Source: Ashinkailepas kermadecensis (taxonomy: Eukaryota > Arthropoda > Thecostraca > Neolepadidae). From it: DNA of 64,000 bases. Under the pieces are notes generated by a model. The model was not told the DNA's origin, did no database searches, and saw only the letters and a program-made list of their open reading frames with translations. The stretch lies in NCBI GenBank assembly GCA_034440615.1, contig JAOTOM010004838.1:186001-250000 (forward strand), read 5' to 3'. Shown here piece after piece: positions 36,373 to 45,547 of this stretch. The position numbers and the translations under genes are program-made. Each line of letters begins with the position of its first letter. Positions within the stretch are counted from its first letter, which is position 1.

Positions 36373-36685
36373 CTTTACCTTTTGGCCGACACATACTGCC
36401 AAGGTTAGTGATTTGTAAAGAGGTGTACAGTGACGTCACAGGAGTCAGGGAAGTGACGTCACAGGAGTTGGGTGTCGATGTGCTAGGTTAGGTTAGCTTA
36501 GGTTAGGTTGGGTTGGGTTATGTTAGGTTGGGTTAGGTTAGGTTAATTTAGGTTAGGTTAGGTTATGTTCGTAACCGTCATCGACACCCGACTCCTGTGA
36601 CGTCACTTCCTTGGCTCCTGTGACATCACTGTACACCTCTTTACAAATCACTAACCTTGGCAGTATATGTTGGCCGAAAGGTAAA
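36373..36685. mobile_element. Foldback element with TTAGG-like loop and CRE palindromes
   Basis: The arms 36,373-36,480 and 36,578-36,685 are inverted copies of about 108 bp at roughly 93 percent identity. The loop of about 95 bp is a run of GGTTA/TTAGG units with interruptions (36,484-36,568). The left arm has two TGACGTCA palindromes, and the right arm has one intact and one mutated (TGACATCA). No coding sequence. Confidence 0.88.
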
Positions 36686-36759
36686 GATTACCCAATTTTA
36701 GACCCAAGCGAAAACACAAGATGATCAAGGTTTACATTATTCAAGAATGGCTTTGGAAG

Positions 36760-37945
36760 CAGAAATTGGTAAATTTGTCTTAAAAGGTGTTTTGGGAATT
36801 TTTGGATTTTTTTTTCTCGGAATATCATGTTTATGAACGTGATTCGGAAGATGCAATCGTTAGTTTTCTCCGTAAATGCTTACGTCTCGGTTAATCTTAG
36901 CAATAATATCTATAATGCACCATATATGCCACACAGCTGTTGTTTGTTTCATAATTTATCCATCCCTCACCTGGCGCTTCTCAGACGTGATTAAAGGTAC
37001 ATTCAACACTTCACACAGTTGATTCAACACTTTTTCACGTCGAAAATGCTTAATTTCTGCCTCTGCCACATAGATGACACACCACTACTATTCTACCACA
37101 ACCCCAAAAAAAACTAAACATGGCACGGGTAACAGCCGGCTTCTGCTCGGTCTCGTCTTGCCTCATGACTTCCAACAAATAGCATGATAATTCATAATTA
37201 AATAGGAAAATCTAACCTAACCTAACCTAACCGAACCTAACATAACATAATACAATCTACTCTTATCTAAACTAATATAAACTCATATTTTTATTTAAAA
37301 ACAAGTGTAATGTTTATCGTGATGGACCGCGAAGTGATATTTCAAAGAGTCGGCTTCTGCTCGGTCTCGTCGTCTTTCCTCACGACTTCCAACAAGCAGT
37401 ATGATAATTAATAATTAAATAGGAAAACCTAATCCAACCAAACCTAGCCTAACCTAATGTAATACAATCTACTCTTATCTAAACTAATATAAACTCATAT
37501 ATTATAATTTAAAAACACAAGCATAATATTTATCATGACGTCATCCGTACATCACGGCCGCAAGCCATGCTCTGCTTAGTTTTTTTTGGCATTCTGGTGG
37601 AATAGTAGTGTGACATTTATGTGGCAAAGAGGCGGAAATGAAGCATTTTTGATGTGAAATAGTGTTGAATCAACTGCGTGAAGTGTTGAATGTCCCTTTA
37701 ATCACGTCTGAGAAGTGCCAGGTGAGGGATGGATAAATTATGTAACAAACAGCAGCGGTGTGGCATATATGGCACATTATAGATATTATCCCTAAGATTA
37801 ACCGAGACGTAAGCATTTACGGAGAAAACGAATGATAGCATCTTCCGAATCACGTTAATAAGCATGGTATTCCGGAGAGTACAATCCAAAAATTCCAAAA
37901 ACATCCTTTAAGACAAAAATACCCAGAAATTTCCAATGTTTGTTG
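36760..37945. mobile_element. Larger foldback element with CCTAA-rich centre
   Basis: The arms (about 36,760-37,125 and 37,560-37,945) are inverted copies. They share, for example, CGTGATTCGGAAGATGC, CTTACGTCTCGGTTAATCTTA and CACCTGGC...CTTCTCAGACGTGATTAAAG. The centre is a direct duplication of about 210 bp (37,135-37,345 and 37,350-37,555). Each half contains an AACCTAACCTAACC-type run. No ORF. Confidence 0.85.
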
Positions 37946-38519
37946 ATTTACTACTTCGGGATTTTGTGACAACAGATAGCCAGTGAAGCCAGTTGATTGG
38001 CTAGGTTAGCTTCTATTATTTTTGGTGATTCTCTTGCATATATATTTTTACTTTGTAAATTATTAAGTATAATTTTGTGGCTATCATACTCAGGTAGCTA
38101 AGGCATGGGGGGGACACACAAGAAATTGAGGGGGAAAGTTGCTACTTTTCAGAAATAACTTTGAATATTTGCTTTATTTTAAGAAGCCTGGTATCTAGGA
38201 AGAGTAAGCAGTTTTAACCCTCCCTGTCTTTCTGGTCATATCCTCGCACCCCATCTCTGGGTTCATACATACCCCCCTTTAATCCCCAAACTAAGCATGA
38301 CACAAAAACAAAAGAGGTGTCATTGGAAAGCAGTGTGGGAATTAAGGCACTTAAGAGATTTCATCTCTGAAAACATTTTTGCACTCCTGGTTCATACTGG
38401 ATAGGATGGGCTTCACATGTACTCCGACACAAATGTGGGAACAAAGATATCAATAAAAACAAACACAGAACAACACCCCAAAAAAATGCTGGTTATTCCA
38501 CTTACGGTCACCACTCAAA
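37946..38519. other. No gene recognised
   Basis: AT-rich sequence with no repeat or coding signal that I recognise. Confidence 0.5.
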
Positions 38520-38813
38520 CTAATCACTTTTTGTAGCAGTCAGTAGCTGGACCACAGCTTCACACACTCCATCAATCTCAACCACCGGAATTGCCGACAA
38601 CAATGAGCCAACAGCAACTTGCAAGATGATGCGCATGCACACTGAGAACACTGTTCTCCGGCTCTGGAGCAGCGTCTCGGAATACCTGTGTTCCTGCCAC
38701 CCTATAGTGGGAAACTTTGACAGTTTTAAGAGACGTCCTCCGGAGTCCCGGAGGCCACAGATCAGAATTGGCTGTGTTAACATTTTCTGTTCTGAAATTT
38801 GTCTGTCAACCAA
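38520..38813 (-). CDS. Possible small exon or ORF, unidentified
   Basis: A 97-codon frame starting MVDRQISEQKMLTQPILI and ending VVQLLTATKSD. A possible 3' splice site (TTGGTTGACAG on the minus strand) lies near its start. The composition is protein-like, but no family is recognised and no neighbouring exon can be linked. It could equally be chance. Confidence 0.2.
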   Translation of the reverse strand: MVDRQISEQKMLTQPILICGLRDSGGRLLKLSKFPTIGWQEHRYSETLLQSRRTVFSVCMRIILQVAVGSLLSAIPVVEIDGVCEAVVQLLTATKSD

Positions 38814-39137
38814 TCAATGCAAGGTATTTTGTATATGACGTCATAACCATTAGCAACTTTGAACACATGGTTAACAGTGTCCACACAAGTTAACAGTAAA
38901 CACAAGACCTTGACTGATCCTTTGTTTTGATCACATCCAACTGTGGCATGTGCGGTAGCAGAGTTGCGTTCGTATTATGTGGGAAATTGGCTGTGTAGGT
39001 AGGTATGCGCTCTGAGCCGAGGGTGAAGTGTGAAGTATTTTTGTTTGTTTTTCATATGGCTAGCCTTGTACTGAGACCAACATTGAAAGGAAAATGCATT
39101 TCTCCTGTGAGTTATAAGAAACGAAACAGTGCTGATT

Positions 39138-39296
39138 GTCTCACAATGCTTGTCTCACAGATGCTTGTCTCACAATCGAAAGGTTGTAGGTTCGAGTCTC
39201 ACCTGTCGCTACTATTCGCCCGCGACCAATCGGCGTGATAGATTGGCGACGCTACATGACTCAACGGTCGATGTGTCGTAAAACCAATAACCAACC
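39138..39296 (+). mobile_element. tRNA-derived SINE with rearranged 5' end
   Basis: AAACAGTGCTGATT at 39,124-39,137 and 39,297-39,310 is a perfect 14-bp target duplication. The tRNA head is truncated and shows GCTTGTCTCACA repeated. Box B (GGTTCGAGTCT) and the body to AAAACCAATAACCAACC are intact. Confidence 0.93.
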
Positions 39297-39310
39297 AAAC
39301 AGTGCTGATT

Positions 39311-40100
39311 ATTACGGGTCACTGCCGGGCGGTGCCATCCATTGTTCACTTCTTTGTTCGTATGTTTTGGCATTTGATTTGACCAAAAATGAGAATGATA
39401 TTACTTATGCATATTATGTAGGTACTGATTTAGGTTATTCGGGTTGGTTACTGGTAAACAGATTCCATGCATAAAAAAATAATGTCCATGAAAATGTACT
39501 CCGGAAGAAATCTGTATGCACTCCGACTCCCAACCCGGAAAGTAAGTTTCCCACTCTTGGAAAGTGCTTGACGAGTATGACACGACCCCCCCAAAAAAAA
39601 GTTCTCCCCTAAAGATGACATCACAACTTACATTATGTTTTTGGCTCTGTGGAGTTCATTTTGGGGGAGATTTGAAGAATACAAAATTATTTGGAATCAG
39701 AAAAGGGAGGCCAAATGGACCATGGCCCTACAATTTTTGACCACCCAAAATCACATTTTTTTTCTTCAAAATTTCAAAATTTAGAGTTCACTTTCTTCAA
39801 TTTGTATTTTTCTTTTGGGTAGAGCAGACCGAAAAACGTTGATTGCAGTCATCTTGCTCTCATAAAAATGCTTACTTTAGCCAGAATCTTAGATTTTAGC
39901 TCTAATGGGCAAATATGCAAAACTAATAAGTAATATAAAATAGAAGAAAAAAATTAATCTGGTACATTTTGTTTCATTCCTAAAGATAAGCAAACATTTA
40001 AAGTTTCATTAAAATATCTTTAACTGTTAAAGTGTGACCACTGGTTGAACTTTTTTTGGAGGTGACCTCACTTGACCTTGACTCGTTGACCCTAGATGAC
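39311..40100. other. No gene recognised
   Basis: AT-rich sequence, no feature recognised. Confidence 0.5.
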
Positions 40101-40189
40101 CTGACCTCAGACTTTTGACACAACATGCCAAATTGATGTGGGAAAAGGTATGCCTAATTTTGGCATGCTGTCACTCTGTTCTTAGGGGG

Positions 40190-40800
40190 ATGCATATGAA
40201 CCCCCCAAGACAGCATGGGTTAATAAGATCAACAGGGAGTGCGATGCCCCCTTTGCTTGCACATGGAAGAGCGCAGGGCCCCAGCACACCACATGTTCTG
40301 TTGCCCATGCTGCTAAAATGGAGATATGACATTGCAGCCACTGTAGCGGCACCCTAAACATTACATCAACACCTCTTCAGTCCGAAAACGAGCACCCCAG
40401 CCATTGCAGAGGCAACCATGCATTGTGCAGAGTGGCTCCGAGCCATTAGGGGCGCCCTCAATCTGCAGAGTGGCACCCGTGTCACTGCAAGAGCCTGCAT
40501 AGGGACACTCCAGACAGTGTAGGACATCCCTGAAATCTGCAGAGCGAGTACTTAAGCTTTTGTAGGGGCACCCCATGAGATTTGGAGGCACCCAGCAGTT
40601 GTTTGGGCATCTCTGAGCGGAATACCATTCAAGTAATTATAGAGGATTCCTGGTCTTGTAAGAGCATCCTATGCAGTACACATGGACCTGGTCAGCAGTA
40701 ATGTAGCATCCCATTCCATCCCAGCAGTCATGGGGTATCCTAGCTTTGTGGGACCTGTAGTAGATAGAAAGGGCACCAAACCTGGGGCTGTGCTTTTGGA
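40190..40800. repeat. Degenerate repeats of about 35 bp with GGCACCC words
   Basis: Phrases like 'GGGGCACCC ... GCAGAG' recur every 30-40 bp with strong divergence. A similar decayed pattern (GGCACCTCTC, GGCGTCCTCC) recurs at about 41,960-42,360. Possibly an ancient minisatellite of the same type as the arrays elsewhere in the window. Confidence 0.5.
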
Positions 40801-41783
40801 AAGTCAAATAACATTACGTTTTTTTAGCACCAGCTGTCATATATTTGGCAAAAATTACATATTCGTCATTAGACCATGCTCAGTTCATGAATGTTATGTG
40901 TTTTGCTTCTTTGAGCATGCCCAGACCTTCCAATGGACCATGCCTGAAAATACAGAAGCTGTCCAGGATTTTGAAACAAATTGTCCAAGTTCAAGGGTCT
41001 GATATGCAAGGTCAATGTTTCAGGTTTTTGAGTCCGATGGACAAGTATTGGTGATATTATATGAAAATGTTACTATCTACTGTATCCAACAGTTGCTAGA
41101 CTAACCAATATGGGCAGATATGGACATGGTTTACCACAAAGTGGCACCCTGCTGTGCAGTAGCGGCGACAGTGTTCGGTCAGCTCGGTGGGTGGCCATCA
41201 GTCCGTAGGGTCCAGTGGTGAGCTTTCATGGCGAATCCCGGGATTAGCGGCGGCGGTCGCCGACATCAGCAGACCGCCTGTCGCTGGGGTGGGTGGTGCC
41301 GTGAATTTTGTATGCACCGCAGGTGGTCACAAAGGTGGGTTGATGGAATTTGAAACAAAGACATGGTCCCAACGCCAGACTACCGGCTGCCTTTCGTGTT
41401 TCCATTTGAATATGCGGTCGGTACTCACGTGCGCTATTTATGGTAGTAATGGGGAGGGGAGAATACATTCCATGTGAATAGAAGCACGTGAAGTCACCTG
41501 CTGTGCACCGTAGTGTGGGACGTATCAATAAATGTCGAGAGGGATCGCAATTCTCCACTGCCAGCTGTTCACATCACGGGCGGTGGAATGTATGGGGCGC
41601 TGCCTCCCCCTTGCGCGAGCCAGTGTGTGTGTGTGGGGGGGGGGGGGTGAGTCGCACACCCTTGGTAAGCTCACTAAAACTGTTCAGGCACTGTCCCTAG
41701 ATACCATGCTTCTTAAAATAAAATAAAACTCCAATGTTAAACACCACATCCTGACAGATTAAGTAGTCCATGTCCTGGGCAAC

Positions 41784-41879
41784 ATGGCGACTTCGGCAAT
41801 GGGCGCGCTATTTGCCCAGAACATGATCTCTGCCATCGCCAAGGGGAGCAAGACCTCGGGTAGTATGTTAGCTGGGTGA
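41784..41879 (+). CDS. Possible first coding exon or micro-ORF, unidentified
   Basis: GGGCAACATGGCG gives a good initiation context. The frame reads MATSAMGALFAQNMISAIAK, then GSKTSGSMLAG and a stop. A candidate donor (CTCGG|GTAGTA) lies at about 41,859. An Ala/Met-rich start like this would fit a mitochondrial presequence, but no family is recognised. It lies 3.6 kb upstream of TRRAP. Confidence 0.25.
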   Translation: MATSAMGALFAQNMISAIAKGSKTSGSMLAG

Positions 41880-42380
41880 GCAAGTGTCCTTCCAGTAGAA
41901 CCAGCTTGAACCCAATCGGTTAAGTGTATCTGCCCAGCTAAAATCAGTAAATATTAAGGCAGCTGGAAGACAAAGGTACCCGTCCGTGAGGTCAGGCGCC
42001 TATCTCGCCAATACAGGTGCTATACCGGACAGCTGTGTTTCTTGAGAATGTAGGCACCCTCCTGCGCCGTTTGGGCACCTCTCTTCATAATATGCAAAAC
42101 ATTATTGGATATATATGCTCCTCTACCGATATGAAAGGCGTCTTTCTAAGCAGTTAAGTGCTTTGAGAGTGCAGGCGTCCTCCCGGGTCAGCCGTGCTCT
42201 TATCTCGGGGGAATTTCTGATCTGAGATGGACCCTCACTAGTTCACTTTTGCTCTTGGGGGTCTTGTTCCTCCATCAAGGGCACTTTCAAATCAAAAGAT
42301 CATCCCGGCCCTCTCCGACCATCAGGCACCCTGTTTATTTCTGAGCTGTTAGGGGCCCATTTCAGCTGAGATTGCTCTTT

Positions 42381-42635
42381 TCAGGTGGCAAAGGCATTCC
42401 ACAGGGACACGGGGCGCATAAAACAGCACCCATGATCAGTGGGTGTTGTTTTATGTATGTTGTTACTTTTTAAAGCGATCTCCGTTTCATGACATTTTTT
42501 TGTCAACTTAAGAAATGCCTGGCTGCACCACTGCCTGACTATGCCAATGAAATGTAGCATGAGTATTTCTGGACAGACGTGGGCATCCTCTAAACCCGCC
42601 CCCCCCCCCTGACACAAATTCTGGGTACGCCATTG
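42381..42635. mobile_element. hAT-like right end
   Basis: Ends ACACAAATTCTGGGTACGCCATTG at 42,635, whose reverse complement starts CAATGGCGTACCCAG, like the 1-177 family. The left end was not located. Confidence 0.45.
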
Positions 42636-42999
42636 GTCTTCAGCGTAAGCATACCTATTCCATGCAAGGGAGCACCACGAGCGCCAGGTCTCCTCTCCTT
42701 CAGCCCGGCCGTGGTCAAGGCAGTTAAGACACTGAAATTACCTATCCGTAAAACCAGTGACTCAGCTTAGAAATCACCGACAACAAGTAATTGAATTCAG
42801 GGAGCATCCACTCCGATCTCCCGCTCTTCACAGGCCAAATGCATGAACGCGGTCAGTGTGGCGAGCAATCCACGTCCTACTCGCATTTGTCGCCGCTCTG
42901 ACGGATGCGCCTGGAAGCTTTCGCGCGGTGTCTCCCATTGGTAGACTACGGTGGAGACGTGGAGTGAACCGTACGGTCGATTATGGCATGCAGTCGTCA

Positions 43000-43620
43000 G
43001 CTGTTATAGGTTTTGAGCATTATAGGTTCTGGGTATTATATATTATGTGCATTATAGGATTTGAGCTTCAACCGTTTTTAAGCATTATATGTTTAGAGAG
43101 TTATACTTTCTGAATATTAGTTGAAACAAAGGTTGGTTGGTTATTGGTTTTACGACACGTCGACCGTTGAGTCTTGTAGCGTCGCCAATCTCTCACGCCG
43201 ATTGGTCGCGGGCGAAGAGTAGCGACAGGTGAGACTCGAACCCACAACCTTTCGATTGTGAGACGAGTATCTTACCCCTAGACCACTCGTCCCCTAGTTG
43301 AAACAAAGGATTATAGGAATTAAGCAATATAGGTTTCGAAGCATTATAGGCTTTGAGCATTACATGTTTTGAAAGATCCCGCAGGACGTAGTATTAGAGG
43401 CTTTGAAGCATTATAGGATTTTGATATTATATTTTCTGAACAACTATATGTTCCAAGCATTACATGGTTTGAGACATAGGTTTTGAGTATTATAGGTATT
43501 GAAAATTCCCCCAAGAGACGATTTAGAGGCTCTGAAGCATTATGCGTTTTGGGTATTATAGGTTCTGAAGCATTATCGGTTTTGGGCATTATAGGTTCTG
43601 ATATGTCCCCAAAATTTCCT
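43000..43620. repeat. 17-18-bp repeat AGCATTATAGGTTTTGA, split by a SINE
   Basis: Words such as GAGCATTATAGGTTTTG recur every 16-20 bp from 43,005 to 43,130 and resume after the SINE from 43,310 to about 43,605. About 25 units are recognisable. Confidence 0.85.
43133..43294 (-). mobile_element. Full-length tRNA-derived SINE
   Basis: Read on the minus strand, GGGACGAGTGGTCTAGGGG carries box A (TGGTCTAGGGG). GGTTCGAGTCT is box B. The anticodon-loop region CTCACAATCGAAAGG resembles tRNA-Val(CAC). A tRNA-unrelated body (CGCCCGCGACCAATCGGCG) and the tail ACCAATAACCAACCAA follow. TAGTTGAAACAAAGG flanks both sides (43,118-43,132 and 43,295-43,309). Confidence 0.95.
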
Positions 43621-43904
43621 AGTGGGGGCAGGGGCAGATCCAGTAATAGCAAGACGTTCATCTAGAGGGTCACTTTTCTCCATGGGGCACCAATGTAAAT
43701 GTCTTCAGGGAAAAACTTGATTGGTGTAGGGGACAACCCCTGGCATTGGTCATTACACATTACAGCCATATTACCAGGGGTGGGAGTTTGGTTGACCCTA
43801 CTCTGACTCCATCGGAGGAGCGCCTTGAGCTAACAAAAAAATTCGTTGAGCAGGGGGGAGGGGGAGGGGCGTGCTCTAACGCCTTTCTCATAATAAGGGC
43901 ACCT

Positions 43905-44255
43905 TTTCTCTAAAAGGAGTGACTATAGCTGCTATTGCACAAGTTATTAGGAGCTGCTAAAAATACTAATGTAATTGTAAAAAGTATCAGAGGTTACTTC
44001 CTTACGTTTTTCTAAAGCTGAGCACCCTCGACAGCCTGAAAATGGCTCCCATGGAATTCAGTTAATCCATACACAAGGCATCGGTACCACTGCGCGACCG
44101 GAACTCCGTTTTTCGGTAGAGGGAAGGTTTATTGTTTACAAATTACACTGTAATTACACTGGTTATTTACGTGCCGAACGTGACGCGGGAGATGTGCGAA
44201 AGTAGGTGTTCGGGAAACAAAACCTGTTCGGATACCCCCTCTTCACCTATGTAAA
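43905..44255. mobile_element. Diverged relative of the 15,853-16,455 MITE
   Basis: Shares, in order, ACTATAGCTG..CACAAG, TAATGTAATTG, ACTTCCTTACG and GTAGGTGTTCGGGAAACA then CGGATACCCCCTCTTC with 16,110-16,445. It lacks a clear left terminus. Confidence 0.5.
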
Positions 44256-44610
44256 GAAGTAGACAATCAAGGTGGGATGGATGTTGTGAACGTGGACTTT
44301 AGCCAAGCTTTTCATAAAGTTCCACACAGGCATATAATTTATCAACCAGAGCAGCATGCTGTTATTGGAAAACTTTTGGGTTGGATTGAAACATGGTTAA
44401 AGGGGTAGAAACAAAGGGTAGGGATAAATGGATCTACATCTGAAAGGAAGGATGTTCTGAGTACCACAGGGTATTCTAGGATATTCAGGGTATTCTGAGT
44501 TCTAGGACCACATCTCTTATCATCTTTGTGAATAAGAGGTAATTTGGGTAGGCTGAAGAATGGGGTGTTCAAATGTGCTGATGACATCAAGCTGGTCGGA
44601 GTGGTTCACT
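44256..44610 (+). pseudogene. CR1/L2-like LINE reverse transcriptase fragment
   Basis: The + strand reads MDVVNVDFSQAFHKVPH, KLLGWIETWLKG, QRVGINGSTSERKDVLS and, after frameshifts, VFKCADDIKLVG. These are palm-domain motifs, including an ADD in place of YADD. There are several stops and frameshifts. It is a separate copy from the minus-strand LINE at 2-8 kb. Confidence 0.85.
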
Positions 44611-45300
44611 TGCTTCTTTCACTTGGTTGGCTCCCAAAATTCTTGAGTTTCACATCACCCAGAGATGAGTTCAGTGGCTGATCAAGGAGAGCCTGTATCT
44701 GCAGATATGCCAGCCATTAGAGAAAGATACAGTTATCAGATAGACAGAGCAAGTAACAGGAACTGGAAAGTGTACCAGTGGCAAGTGTAAGCCGTGGCAT
44801 TGGTGTAAGTAGTGTAAGCGGTGGCATTAGCTGCCACCCGCCCAACAATTGTCACTTGTGCTGTCACTTGGACATTGCAACAGTTCTGGCAGCCACAGTC
44901 AGGCCTCTGCATATATGGCAGGATGTTTAGACGGTGTAGCTATCGGCTGTTGCTAGCTCAATTCGTAACAATCCTGCAGAAGCCTGTTTCATTCCAAATT
45001 TATCAAAATATATTATATATTCAAGCATGTTCTCTGTTCTATCTTTTGACGTGCATATCATATATGCTGCATGTGTGCATGTGTTCACGGTTTTGACAAT
45101 AAACTGGTAAAAAGACCTTGTGTGTTGCTGCTAAGACATCACAACTGCAAGGTGGATTGAAGCTGAGTATGATATATTCAATTTTGTTTCATTTATCTTA
45201 TTGTTTAGCTGTTTTTACAATCAGTTTTGGAGTCTTGTGTGTTTTACCTGGCATTGTACGCCTAACGAAGGCGCATTGCTAAAGATGACCATGGAATGGT
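44611..45300. promoter_or_regulatory. Upstream region of TRRAP; no motif identified
   Basis: No TATA box is convincing. GC content rises near 45,290, directly upstream of the coding start. The transcription start is not determined and a non-coding 5' exon further upstream cannot be excluded. Confidence 0.3.
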
Positions 45301-45364
45301 GGTGACCTCTGCTGGCGCAGGCACCGGTGCGCCTTGAATTGGCGGGTGGGCAGCGTACGCCGTG

Positions 45365-45547
45365 ATGGCGGCGGTGCCTCAGGCGGGCACCTCCGCTGCG
45401 GCGGCGGCGTCGGCTGCGGTCGCGCTCTCCGCCGACGGCTCCGGCCAGATGGCCACCTATCGGTCGTACGTGGCACTACTGGCAGACCCCAACGCCAAGG
45501 ACGAGAACAAACTGAAGGCGGCGCAGGAGATCAGCGACAACTTCGAG
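45365..45547 (+). CDS. TRRAP: TRRAP exon 1 (residues 1-61)
   Basis: The start is the ATG at 45,365 (context GCCGTGATGG). An in-frame TGA at 45,335 rules out an upstream extension in this exon. It opens with an Ala-rich stretch (residues 1-25), then YRSYVALLADPNAKDENKLK and ends QEISDNFE before GTGAGT. The Ala-rich start differs from vertebrate TRRAP, but the rest aligns without gaps. Confidence 0.9.

Noticed and set aside
36484..36568. Chromosome end or telomere-healing site
   Set aside because: The TTAGG-like run is short, interrupted, enclosed by inverted repeats and followed by ordinary sequence.
43226..43294. A functional tRNA-Val gene
   Set aside because: Box A and box B are present, but the same head occurs with an identical tRNA-unrelated body, a simple tail and target duplications in several places, so it is a SINE.
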